A stretch of DNA of 13,107 nucleotides from DASUHT01 sp051955775 (GTDB lineage: Bacteria > Actinomycetota > Thermoleophilia > Gaiellales > JAICJC01): positions 1 through 13,107 of the forward strand of contig JBQCGJ010000215.1 in assembly GCA_051955775.1 (NCBI GenBank), written 5' to 3'. Positions 1-7,194 of the stretch are shown here, piece by piece. The position numbers and the translations under genes are program-made. The notes under the pieces are model-generated. The model was not told the DNA's origin and made no database searches. It was given only the letters and a program-made list of their open reading frames with translations. Every line of letters begins with the position of its first letter. Within the stretch, counting starts at the first letter, position 1.

Positions 1-1152
1 CGATTCGAGATCGAAGTAGTGGAACCGCGACGGGTCGACTGACAGCTGCGCCGTGTGACCCGGCCGGGCAGTCGTCCGGGGGTCGACGCACGCGGTGCAC
101 ACGGTCACGTCGTCCGCGGCCACCAGCGGCACCGCGACCTCGTGCACGGGATCGTCGCTGACCGCGCTTGCGGCCCCGGTGGTGGCGGGGGCGGCGTTCA
201 CGCTGAAGATCAGGTTGACCTCGGCGCCGAGCTCCTCGGCGAGATCGACGCGCACCTGCATCGTCGCCCGTGACTCGTCCCGCCACAGGCTTGCATCCTG
301 GAAGTCGGACGGGCGGATCCCCAGCACCACTGTGCGGCCGTTGTACGCGCGCAGATCGTGTCTCGGGGAGATCGGCAGCCGGTGCTCGCCGAAGCACACC
401 TCGCCTCCCTCGACCCTGGCCTCGAACAGGTTCATCGACGGCGACCCGATGAACGCCGCCACGAACAGGTTCGCGGGATCCCGGTACAGCGTCTGGGGCG
501 TGTCCAGCTGCTGCACCACCCCGTCGCGCATGACCGCCACCCGGTCGCCCAGCGTCATCGCCTCGACCTGGTCATGCGTCACGTAGATGGTCGTCGTATG
601 CAGACGGTCGCGCAGCCGGGCCAGTTCGCCTCGCATCTGCACGCGTAGCTTGGCGTCCAGGTTCGACAGCGGCTCGTCCATCAGGAACGCTTGCGGCTCG
701 CGCACCATCGCCCGGCCCATGGCCACACGCTGGCGCTGCCCGCCGGACAGCGCCACCGGCTTGCGGTCGAGCAGCGGCTCCAGCCCCAGGATGTGGGCGA
801 CGTCGCGCACCTTGTCCTGGACCTCGGACTTTGGCCGGTGCCGCAGCTTGAGGCCGATGCCCAGATTCTGGGCAACGGTCATGTGCGGATACAGGGCGTA
901 GTTCTGGAACACCATCGCGATGTCGCGGTCGCGCGGCGGCACGTCGGTCACCACCCGGTCGCCGATCACCACCTCGCCGGCGGTCACCTCCTCCAGGCCG
1001 GCCACGATCCGAAGCAGCGTCGACTTGCCGCAGCCGGACGGGCCCACGAGCACCATGAACTCGCCGTCCTGGATCTCGAGCGACACGCGGTCGACCGCCA
1101 GCACATCGTTGGCGAACCGCTTCGTCACGTGATCGAGCACGATCCTGGCCAT
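1..1152 (-). CDS. Sugar ABC transporter ATP-binding protein (MsiK/UgpC/MalK type), 3' end cut by window edge
   Basis: Cytoplasmic ATPase that powers a binding-protein-dependent sugar importer. Read leftwards from ATG at 1152, the frame stays open for 384 codons to base 1. Visible motifs: Walker A GPSGCGKST (residues 37-45), Q-loop FQNYALYPHM (about 82-91), signature LSGGQRQR (135-142), Walker B FLMDEP (156-161), D-loop SNLD and H-loop THDQ (H193). The C-terminal part (about 240-384) matches the MalK-type regulatory OB-fold region, including GIRPSDF. Homologues end soon after the final FHYFDLES, so only a few residues should be missing. A strong GGAGGAG ribosome site lies upstream of the ATG, 21 nt after the kinase stop. 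Members of this family (MsiK in Streptomyces) often serve several sugar importers. The permeases and binding protein are not in this window, so the substrate is inferred only from the amino-sugar genes upstream. Confidence 0.95.
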   Translation of the reverse strand, partial: MARIVLDHVTKRFANDVLAVDRVSLEIQDGEFMVLVGPSGCGKSTLLRIVAGLEEVTAGEVVIGDRVVTDVPPRDRDIAMVFQNYALYPHMTVAQNLGIGLKLRHRPKSEVQDKVRDVAHILGLEPLLDRKPVALSGGQRQRVAMGRAMVREPQAFLMDEPLSNLDAKLRVQMRGELARLRDRLHTTTIYVTHDQVEAMTLGDRVAVMRDGVVQQLDTPQTLYRDPANLFVAAFIGSPSMNLFEARVEGGEVCFGEHRLPISPRHDLRAYNGRTVVLGIRPSDFQDASLWRDESRATMQVRVDLAEELGAEVNLIFSVNAAPATTGAASAVSDDPVHEVAVPLVAADDVTVCTACVDPRTTARPGHTAQLSVDPSRFHYFDLES

Positions 1153-1173
1153 CTGTGTCTCCTCCGAAGCTTG

Positions 1174-2166
1174 TCAGGTGGTGCGGTGAGCGGTCAATTC
1201 GCGGACGGCGCGCAGCCCGCTTGCTGCATCGCCGTTCAGAAGGTCGAAACCGAGCAGCGCCGCGCCGGTCACCGGCGGCGAGCGCAGGACGATCAGGTGG
1301 GCCCCCGGGACCGCGCGGTCGACGCCCGCCTCGACCCTGGCATGGAACACGCCGCTGCGACTGCGGGCGATCCCGCCGCCCAGCACCACGTCGGGTGTGC
1401 GGCGGGTGAGCCGCAGCCGGCGTGCGGCGGCGCCCACCATCGCGGACACCTCGTCTGCCAGGCGCGTGACGAGATTCTCCGCCACCGGGTCGCCGGCGTC
1501 CGCCACTCGCAGCGCAACCTTCGCCATGTCCAGCATCTGCCGGGTGGGCACCTTGCCGGTATGCAGCGCCTCGATCACCGCCTTGGGGCTGCGCAGCCCG
1601 AAGTGCTTCAGCATCGCCGGCTCGAGGGCCGTGCGCGGCCCGCGTCCGTCACGCGCGCGCATGCACGCCCCGATCGCTCCCACCGCGAGATCGCCGCCGC
1701 CGCCCCAGTCGCCCGTCAGCGGGCCCAGCGCCGGGAACCGGAAGATGCGGCCGTCCGCGGACACCCCGGAGCAGTTCAGTCCCGTGCCGCACACCACCCC
1801 GATCCCCCAGCCGCGGTCGGTGCCCGCACGCAGCACCGCGAAGGTGTCGTTTCGCAGCAGCACCTGATCCACCAGCCCGGTTGCGCGCAGGGCCCGCAGC
1901 ATGCGCCGCTCGTCCACCGGGAGGTCGGCTCCGGCCAGGCAGAAAGCGCCGACCTGGGCCACCGGCCCGTCCCCATTGGGCAGCCCGGCCTGGTCGGCCG
2001 CGCGGCGGATGGAGTCGGTCAGCCTCGCCACCGAGCGGTCGTGGTCGGATGGGTGGAACGAGGCCCCGCGGCCGCGCACCGACGCCAGCAGCCGCCCGGT
2101 GTTGTCGAGCAGCGCGACGTCGGTCTTGGACGCGCCGCCGTCGGCGGCCAGCACGGCGGCGCTCAC
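1174..2166 (-). CDS. BadF/BadG/BcrA/BcrD-family sugar kinase, likely N-acetylglucosamine kinase
   Basis: Predicted ATP-dependent amino-sugar kinase (330 aa, cytoplasmic). The N-terminal phosphate-binding motif DGGASKTD is at residues 9-16, the catalytic-region NDT at 106-108, a GTGLNCSG adenosine/phosphate loop at 127-134 and GDWGGGGDL at 152-160. A second glycine-rich segment, VVLGGGIARS, lies near the C-terminus. These fit the ASKHA-fold BadF ATPase family that includes human-type NagK. The frame is open upstream to 2460, but the family N-terminus begins at the GTG at 2166. That GTG overlaps the TGA of the deacetylase gene in a GTGA arrangement, indicating translational coupling. Position between a deacetylase, an SIS isomerase and a sugar ABC ATPase supports phosphorylation of GlcNAc, GlcN or a short oligosaccharide. 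The exact substrate is inferred. Confidence 0.88.
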   Translation of the reverse strand: MSAAVLAADGGASKTDVALLDNTGRLLASVRGRGASFHPSDHDRSVARLTDSIRRAADQAGLPNGDGPVAQVGAFCLAGADLPVDERRMLRALRATGLVDQVLLRNDTFAVLRAGTDRGWGIGVVCGTGLNCSGVSADGRIFRFPALGPLTGDWGGGGDLAVGAIGACMRARDGRGPRTALEPAMLKHFGLRSPKAVIEALHTGKVPTRQMLDMAKVALRVADAGDPVAENLVTRLADEVSAMVGAAARRLRLTRRTPDVVLGGGIARSRSGVFHARVEAGVDRAVPGAHLIVLRSPPVTGAALLGFDLLNGDAASGLRAVRELTAHRTT

Positions 2167-2777
2167 GGCTCGACCACCTCGTCCAGCCGGACGAGGTCGG
2201 CGCCCTGCCCGCGCAGTCCGGCGATCACATGGGGCAGCGCGCGAACCGTGGCCGACGGCCAGGAGTGCAGCAGCACCACCGCACCGTCTCCATGCTGGGC
2301 CACGCCGTCGAGCACGGCCGAGGCGACCCCGCGTGGCGTGGCCTGCGGGTGCCAGTCGCGGGGGTCGACATCCCATCCGTGGTGGCGGTAGCCAAGCCGC
2401 TCCAGCGCAGCGTTCACCCGCGTGTCGTCCCCGCCGTCCCCGTACGGGCACCGAAACCACGGCCGGGGATCGATGCCGGCGGCCTCGCCGATGGCATCGG
2501 CGGCACGGCGCAGGTCACGCTCGATTCCCTCGTCGGTCAGCAACACCATGGGAGCGTGCCAGTGCGAGTGGCTGCCCACAAGGTGGCCGTCGCCGGCGAT
2601 ACGCCGGGCCAGCCGGGGATTCGCCTGTGCCCACGCGCCCTGGACGAAGAACGTCGCCCGCACGCGTTCCCGGGCCAGCAGGGCCACCAACTCGCCGGGG
2701 GTGGTCTCATCGCCGGGGTGGTCGCGATGCTCCGCGTCCACGGTCAGCGCGACCCGCGGCCGGCCGCGCTCACTCAC
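2163..2777 (-). CDS. Cytoplasmic polysaccharide-deacetylase-family (CE4/NodB) protein
   Basis: A 204-aa NodB-homology domain protein with no signal peptide or membrane segment, so it should act on imported sugar rather than on cell wall. CE4 motifs in order: motif 1 TVDAEH (residues 12-17; D14 as putative catalytic base), motif 2 HSHWH (H70 and H74 as metal ligands), motif 3 RCPYG (109-113), motif 4 WDVDPRDW (135-142) and motif 5 LLHSW (169-173). Motif 1 differs from the classical TFDDG: the second Asp, normally a metal ligand, is Ala, with Glu one position later. A D-x-E arrangement is familiar from some CE4 subfamilies. The start is GTG at 2777, overlapping the SIS stop by 8 nt, and the end overlaps the kinase start. 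In context it probably removes N-acetyl groups from GlcNAc-type sugars; the substrate is inferred. Confidence 0.87.
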   Translation of the reverse strand: MSERGRPRVALTVDAEHRDHPGDETTPGELVALLARERVRATFFVQGAWAQANPRLARRIAGDGHLVGSHSHWHAPMVLLTDEGIERDLRRAADAIGEAAGIDPRPWFRCPYGDGGDDTRVNAALERLGYRHHGWDVDPRDWHPQATPRGVASAVLDGVAQHGDGAVVLLHSWPSATVRALPHVIAGLRGQGADLVRLDEVVEP

Positions 2778-3822
2778 GGGTGGTCACCTTGGACGCCTGG
2801 GTGTAGGTGCCCGGCGCCAGCCCGCGCAGGTTCGCGAGCCGCCAGGACAGGAGCTGCGCCGGCACGACGGCGGCGGCCGACGTCAGGCCGCGATCGAGCT
2901 CGCCCGTGGCCAGTCCCATGGCGCCGGCGGGCGCCTCGCCGTCGGGGCTGACGACCAGCACCGCCGATCCCGCCCCGGCCAGCTCCGTCGCCAGCCGCAG
3001 ATCCAGTTCGTGGGTGGCCGGCTCGGTCGCCAGCACCATCGCAGCCTGCTCGGGGCCGGCCAGCTCCAGCGGCCCGTGCCGGAACTGCGCGGTCTGCAGC
3101 GACTCGGCGGGGAAGCGTGCCGCCTCTTTGAGCGTCAGCGCACCCATCTCTGCCGCCGGCCGCGCGCAGCCGCGCGCGAGCAGGTGCAGCGAGGGCCGGT
3201 CGCCCAGCCACTCCGCCAGCTCGCCGGCCCGCGCCTCCGCACCGCCCAGCATGCGCTCCACCGCCGCCGCTGCCTGCTGCGCGCCGTCCGCCGGCCGGCA
3301 GCCGAGCGCCACGGCCACCGAGCGAAGCGCCACCAGGGTCGCCACGAACGTCATGGTGGACGGCCCCGTCTCGTCACCGGCCCGGGTGTCCAGGCTGATC
3401 GCCGCGGCGCCGGCCAGCGGGTTGGACAGGCCGTTGGTGACGGACACCAGCGCGGGTGGGCGCGGCCGGTCGGCCAGCGTGTGGGCCAGGCGCACCAGCT
3501 CGGCGCTCTCGCCGGACTGGCTGACCGCGATCACCAGGGTGTCCTGCGTGACGGCCGGCAGGCGGAAGTGCAGCAGCTCGGCGGCGTCCACCATCGTGGT
3601 CGCCACGCCTGCCTCGCCCAGCAGCGTGACCGGGGCGTAGCAGGCGTCGTACGAGCTTCCCATGCCCGTGAACACGACCGACCGCGCGGCGACCGAGCGC
3701 TCGCGCAGCACCTCCAGCAGATCCGCCTGTTCCCGCATCGCCGCGTGCGCCCGCAGGATGGCCTGCGGCTGCCCGGCGATCTCCGCCAGGAATCTATCAG
3801 GAAAGTTTCCTAACCATTTCAT
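2770..3822 (-). CDS. Double-SIS-domain sugar isomerase/deaminase (GlmS C-domain-like, NagB-II/AgaS type)
   Basis: A 350-aa protein with two SIS phosphosugar-binding domains (about 45-175 and 200-335) and no glutaminase domain. GMGSS (53-57) and SQSGES (101-106) are the phosphate-binding loops of SIS1. SIS2 carries LKE (E233) and FRHGP (H249), positions that match catalytic residues of the GlmS isomerase domain. The C-terminus KVTTRE resembles the GlmS tail. Without the glutaminase half, such proteins usually deaminate glucosamine-6-phosphate or related sugars to ketose phosphates. It is the first gene of the leftward operon. ATG 3822 is chosen because FLAEIAGQP near the N-terminus matches family starts and because a TAATCT -10 box ends exactly 8 nt before it, with no ribosome site, implying a leaderless mRNA. 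A palindromic operator lies within codons 4-8. Confidence 0.92.
   Translation of the reverse strand: MKWLGNFPDRFLAEIAGQPQAILRAHAAMREQADLLEVLRERSVAARSVVFTGMGSSYDACYAPVTLLGEAGVATTMVDAAELLHFRLPAVTQDTLVIAVSQSGESAELVRLAHTLADRPRPPALVSVTNGLSNPLAGAAAISLDTRAGDETGPSTMTFVATLVALRSVAVALGCRPADGAQQAAAAVERMLGGAEARAGELAEWLGDRPSLHLLARGCARPAAEMGALTLKEAARFPAESLQTAQFRHGPLELAGPEQAAMVLATEPATHELDLRLATELAGAGSAVLVVSPDGEAPAGAMGLATGELDRGLTSAAAVVPAQLLSWRLANLRGLAPGTYTQASKVTTRE
3799..3811. promoter_or_regulatory. Palindromic operator AGGAAA-G-TTTCCT at the divergent promoter
   Basis: A perfect 6+1+6 palindrome centred on base 3805, AT-rich in very GC-rich surroundings. It lies inside codons 4-8 of the SIS gene, roughly +12 to +24 of its predicted leaderless transcript. 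It is also at about -50 to -38 of the divergent GH4 transcript, beside that promoter's -35 region. One bound dimer could therefore block or modulate both genes. The motif resembles TTAGGAAACTTTCCTAA-like sites that I associate with ROK- or RpiR-type sugar repressors; that assignment is from memory and is tentative. No regulator gene is in the window and I saw no second copy. Confidence 0.6.
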
Positions 3823-3830
3823 CCGTTCGT

Positions 3831-3836
3831 AGATTA
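3831..3836 (-). promoter_or_regulatory. -10 box TAATCT of the leaderless SIS operon promoter
   Basis: On the minus strand TAATCT (TANNNT) is followed by exactly 8 nt and then ATG at 3822. This places the expected transcription start at or next to the start codon. No Shine-Dalgarno sequence is present. It overlaps the opposing GH4 -10 box by two bases. Confidence 0.6.
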
Positions 3837-3840
3837 CAAT
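3835..3840 (+). promoter_or_regulatory. -10 box TACAAT of the leaderless GH4 promoter
   Basis: TACAAT differs from TATAAT at one base and is followed by exactly 8 nt before GTG 3849. This supports leaderless transcription and the choice of that start. I see no clear -35 hexamer. Confidence 0.62.
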
Positions 3841-3848
3841 GGACTGCG

Positions 3849-5144
3849 GTGGGAGTGAAGATCGCGGTCATCGGAGCCGGCTCCACGTACACCCCGGAGC
3901 TGGTGGAGGGGATCGGCCGCCGGGCCGAGCTCCTGGCCGTCGACGAGCTCGCCCTGCATGACATCGACGCCGGCCGGCTGGAGGTCGTGGGAGGCCTCGC
4001 CCGGCGGATGCTCGACCGGGCCGGCTACCGCGGACGGTTGCGGTTGACGCAGAACCGGCCGGAAGCGGTGGAGGGGGCGGGCTTCGTTCTGGTGCAGCTG
4101 CGCGTGGGCGGCCTGGCCGCGCGGCTGAACGACGAGACGATCCCCCCGCGGTTCGGCTGCCTCGGCCAGGAGACCACCGGCGCCGGCGGGTTCGCGAAGG
4201 GGCTGCGCACCGTGCCGGTGGTGCTGGACATCGCGGAGGACATGGCACGCCTGGGCGGGGACGGCGCGTGGCTGCTGGACTTCACGAATCCCGCGGGCCT
4301 GGTAACCCAGGCGCTGTCCGACCACGGCCACCGCGCGATCGGCCTGTGCAACATCCCCATCGGCTTTCAGCGGGAGTTCGCCAAGCAGCTCGGGGTGGAG
4401 GCCGAGCGGGTGCAGCTGGAACACGTCGGCCTGAACCACCTGTCGTGGGAGCGGGGCGTGCTGGTGGACGGCGAGGACCGGCTGCCCGGTCTGATCGAGA
4501 CGTTCTCCGACCAGCTCGGCGAGCTGGTCGACATGCCGGGCAGCGTTGTGCGCATGCTGGGCGCGCTGCCCTCCTACTACCTGCGGTACTTCTACTTCCC
4601 GCGCGAGACGGTGGCCAAGCAGGCCGACGAGACGCCTCGCGCGAAGCAGGTGATGGAGATCGAGGCGCAGTTGCTCGAGATGTACACCGACCCCGGCCTG
4701 GACACGAAGCCGAAGCTGCTCGAGCAGCGGGGAGGCGCGTTCTACTCGGAGGCCGCGGCCATGCTCGTGGAGTCGCTGCAGCTCGACCGCGGCGACGTGC
4801 AGGTGGTGAACGTGCGCAACGCCGGCGCGATCCCCAACGTCGACGCCGAGGCGGTGGTGGAGGTGCCGTGCCGGATCACGGCGAGCGGCGCCGAGCCGCT
4901 GCCGCAACGTCCGCTCCCGCCCGAGATGCTAGGCCTGGTGGAGCAGGTCAAGGCGTATGAGCGGCTGACCGCGGAGGCCGCCGTCAGCGGCGACCGGACG
5001 GTCGCGCTGAAGGCGCTGATGGCCAACCCGCTGGTGCTCGGATTCGAGGTGGCGGAGCCGCTGCTGGACGCCATCCTGGAGGCCAACCGGGAGCTGCTGC
5101 CGCGGTTCTTCGCCGCCGGCCGGCAGGCGGCGCCCGCCTCCTAG
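3849..5144 (+). CDS. Glycoside hydrolase family 4, 6-phospho-beta-glucosidase type
   Basis: Cytoplasmic NAD+- and Mn2+-dependent glycosidase (431 aa, normal for GH4) that cleaves by an oxidation/elimination mechanism. Motifs: N-terminal dinucleotide fold KIAVIGAGSTYTPEL (4-18), ETTGAGGFAKG (108-118), TNPAG (146-150), metal-binding CNIP (C167) and LNHLSW (H197). The CNxP motif is the variant associated with 6-phospho-beta-glucosidases, against CDMP for the alpha type and CHS for alpha-galactosidases. A GTG at 3855 (MKIAVIG) is a possible alternative start with the more usual family N-terminus. GTG 3849 is preferred because a TACAAT box stands exactly 8 nt upstream. The gene diverges from the SIS operon and probably shares its operator. 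With GlcNAc-kinase and SIS genes beside it, a chitobiose-phosphate-like substrate is plausible but unproven. No PTS genes are visible. Confidence 0.93.
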   Translation: MGVKIAVIGAGSTYTPELVEGIGRRAELLAVDELALHDIDAGRLEVVGGLARRMLDRAGYRGRLRLTQNRPEAVEGAGFVLVQLRVGGLAARLNDETIPPRFGCLGQETTGAGGFAKGLRTVPVVLDIAEDMARLGGDGAWLLDFTNPAGLVTQALSDHGHRAIGLCNIPIGFQREFAKQLGVEAERVQLEHVGLNHLSWERGVLVDGEDRLPGLIETFSDQLGELVDMPGSVVRMLGALPSYYLRYFYFPRETVAKQADETPRAKQVMEIEAQLLEMYTDPGLDTKPKLLEQRGGAFYSEAAAMLVESLQLDRGDVQVVNVRNAGAIPNVDAEAVVEVPCRITASGAEPLPQRPLPPEMLGLVEQVKAYERLTAEAAVSGDRTVALKALMANPLVLGFEVAEPLLDAILEANRELLPRFFAAGRQAAPAS

Positions 5145-5198
5145 ATCAGGTTACGGCGCGGCGGAGGCGCTCCGAGGCCGTCGGTATGATCGCGGCCG
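5145..5198. other. Short intergenic gap with a small hairpin and a promoter
   Basis: This 54-bp gap between the GH4 stop and the KAP start holds a 5-bp inverted repeat (CGGAG at 5162-5166, CTCCG at 5170-5174) without a T-tract. It is too weak to call a terminator. The rest is the KAP promoter. Confidence 0.35.
5185..5190 (+). promoter_or_regulatory. -10 box TATGAT of the leaderless KAP promoter
   Basis: TATGAT is one base from the TATAAT consensus and is followed by exactly 8 nt before ATG 5199. No ribosome binding site is present. This suggests the KAP-amidase-permease unit has its own leaderless promoter and is not read through from GH4. Confidence 0.62.
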
Positions 5199-7193
5199 AT
5201 GCCCGATCCAGTGCTGGCGACGCTCTCTGCCGACCTCCCGCTGGTCTCGCCTGACCAGGACCGGCTGGGATACACGGCATTCGCCGGACTTGTCGCCAAC
5301 GCGATCGCGGCCGCGCCGGCCGACGGAGTGTCGATCGGTGTGCACGGGGGCGCCGGCACCGGCCGCACCAGCGTCGTGAACTTCGTGCGCGGCCGGCTGT
5401 CCGCGGCGCCGGACACGCTCGTGGTCGATTTCAACCCGTGGCTGCTGGGGGCCGAGCTCGACGTCTGCGAGCGGTTCTTCGCCCACGTCGAGCCTCTCAT
5501 CCGCCAGCCCGCGCACCAGCCGGAGCAGGGCGGCGACGCGGCGCAGGCACGCGACCGCCTGGCCGCCGCCCTGCGCGCCCGCGGCGGCCACGTGGTCGTG
5601 GTGATGGACGACCTCGACCGGCTGTCGGCCGCCGGCATGCGTGAGGTGGGCCGGCTCGTGCGCTCGGTCGGCGGGTTGCCGAATCTGGTGTACCTCCTGG
5701 TGTTCGATCGCGCCCGCCGGGACGCCGAGGAGGTATCGCGGGTGGTGCAGCTGCCGCTCGACCTGCCGCTGCCCGAGAGCGGCGCCCTGCCGCAGCTCTT
5801 TCTCGACCATCTGCGCGACCTGCTGGAGCGCCATCCGCCGCCGGCCGTGGTCACCCAGCACCACTTCGACCAGGCCTTCTCGCCGGGCATCGAGACGCTG
5901 CTGCGGACGCCCCGCGACGTCGTGCGGCTGGTGAACGCGCTGAGCGTCAGCTACCCGCCTCTGAGCGAGGAGGTGAACACCGCCGACTTCATCGCGGTGG
6001 AGGCGCTGCGCGTGTTCGTGCCCGGTCTGCACGACGTCATCCGCCGGAACCCCTCCCGGTTTGCCGGCACCAGCCGCCCGCGCAGCGCCGCCGCCGTGGA
6101 CGCCGACACCAAGGCGTTCCACGAGGCGTGGCGGGAGGCGCTGGAGCCCGCCGTGCAGCTTGGCGTGACCACCCTCGTGCTGCGTCTGTTCCCGTCCGTG
6201 CCCGACTTCGAAGGGCTGATCATCCAGCGCGACTCGCCCTCGGACACCGCCCGCCGGGAACTGCGCGTGGCCAGCGGAGAGCTGTTCCCCGCGTACTTCC
6301 GGTTGGCGGTGCCCGCCACCACCATCTCCAACGCCGAGATGGACTCGCTGCTGGCTCAGGCCACCAGTGCCGAGACGTTTGCGGCCCTGCTGGTGCGACT
6401 GGCCCGCGAGCAGGGCGACGGCGGCCGGCGGGCGGAGGGCTTCCTGGATAGGCTGATCGACCTTGTTCCGGCGCTCACCGGGGAGCAGGTGGCGCCGGCG
6501 GTGGGCGGGCTGCTGGAAGCCGGCGATCAGGTGGGGACGGATCTGGACGACCGCCTGGTGGCGCTGATGAAGGCGGTGCTCGCGCGCATCGAGCCCGGCC
6601 CACGGCTGGTGCTGCTGAGGGCTGAGATGGGCCGGCGGGCCGGGGTCGGGCTGATCGTGTCCGAGGTGGCGCGGCTGGGCCGCGAGCATGGACGCCACGG
6701 CGGCGCGCCGGAGGCCCGCGAGGGCGGGCCAACCGTCGACCTGGAGGGCCTCGGCGCACTGGAGCAGGTGGCGCTGACCAGGATCCGTGAGGCGGCGGCG
6801 GCGGAGCGGCTCGTGAACGTGCCCAGGCTGTCCGTGGTGCTCGACAGGTGGCGGGTGTGGGACCGCAACGAATGCCAGCGGTGGGTCGCCCAGGCAGTGG
6901 CGCGGGACGACGCGCTGGGCAAGCTGCTCGCCGGTTTCGTGGAGCCGGTGCGCGGCCCCATGGGAGGTGACTGGGGAGCTCACGGCCCGCGCCGGCTGGA
7001 CCTCGATGCGCTGGGCGCGCTGATCCCGCCCGAGCAGATCGCGGATCGCGTGCGTCGCCTGGCGGGAGAACGGACGGCGACCGGCTCCGCGCAGACCGCG
7101 CTGGAGCTCTTTGTGGTGGAATACGGCCAACGGCAGGAGGACGGCGATGCCGGTGGCTCCGGCCGGGAGGGTGTCAGCCAGGCGGAGGAGTGA
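5199..7193 (+). CDS. KAP-family P-loop NTPase with Lys-to-Arg Walker A
   Basis: A 664-aa soluble protein of the KAP family (Kidins220/ARMS and PifA type STAND-related NTPases). Features in order: DRLGYTAFAGLVANAI (21-36) typical of KAP N-termini; Walker A region HGGAGTGRTSVVN (49-61), where the invariant Lys is Arg56 (codon CGC); FNPWLLG (78-84), the family's WFNPW-type strand; Walker B VVVVMDDLDRL (132-142) with D137/D138; and LVYLLVFDR (163-171) followed by VVQLPLDLPLP. Residues from about 300 onward look helical and match nothing I can name. No transmembrane segments are evident, unlike many KAP proteins. The TGA stop is one base before the amidase ATG, so it heads a three-gene unit. Some KAP proteins (PifA) act in phage exclusion; whether this one has any such role is unknown. 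Confidence 0.85.
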   Translation: MPDPVLATLSADLPLVSPDQDRLGYTAFAGLVANAIAAAPADGVSIGVHGGAGTGRTSVVNFVRGRLSAAPDTLVVDFNPWLLGAELDVCERFFAHVEPLIRQPAHQPEQGGDAAQARDRLAAALRARGGHVVVVMDDLDRLSAAGMREVGRLVRSVGGLPNLVYLLVFDRARRDAEEVSRVVQLPLDLPLPESGALPQLFLDHLRDLLERHPPPAVVTQHHFDQAFSPGIETLLRTPRDVVRLVNALSVSYPPLSEEVNTADFIAVEALRVFVPGLHDVIRRNPSRFAGTSRPRSAAAVDADTKAFHEAWREALEPAVQLGVTTLVLRLFPSVPDFEGLIIQRDSPSDTARRELRVASGELFPAYFRLAVPATTISNAEMDSLLAQATSAETFAALLVRLAREQGDGGRRAEGFLDRLIDLVPALTGEQVAPAVGGLLEAGDQVGTDLDDRLVALMKAVLARIEPGPRLVLLRAEMGRRAGVGLIVSEVARLGREHGRHGGAPEAREGGPTVDLEGLGALEQVALTRIREAAAAERLVNVPRLSVVLDRWRVWDRNECQRWVAQAVARDDALGKLLAGFVEPVRGPMGGDWGAHGPRRLDLDALGALIPPEQIADRVRRLAGERTATGSAQTALELFVVEYGQRQEDGDAGGSGREGVSQAEE

Positions 7194-7194
7194 C

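Noticed and set aside
691..2391. 566-codon open frame on the plus strand
   Set aside because: It lies antisense to the ABC ATPase and BadF kinase genes, which have clear family motifs. The product is His/Gly/Ala/Arg-rich with no recognisable domain, as expected for a shadow frame at high GC.
1174..2460. Longer version of the BadF kinase starting at 2460 (428 aa)
   Set aside because: The extra 98 residues are Arg/Gly-rich and antisense-like, overlap the deacetylase, and precede the true DGGASKTD N-terminus. GTG 2166 with GTGA overlap fits better.
2422..3813. 463-codon open frame on the plus strand
   Set aside because: Antisense to the SIS and CE4 genes; Arg/Gln/Gly-rich translation without motifs. 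Shadow frame.
5162..5174. Hairpin after GH4 as a rho-independent terminator
   Set aside because: Only a 5-bp stem and no T-tract; the following bases are the KAP promoter.
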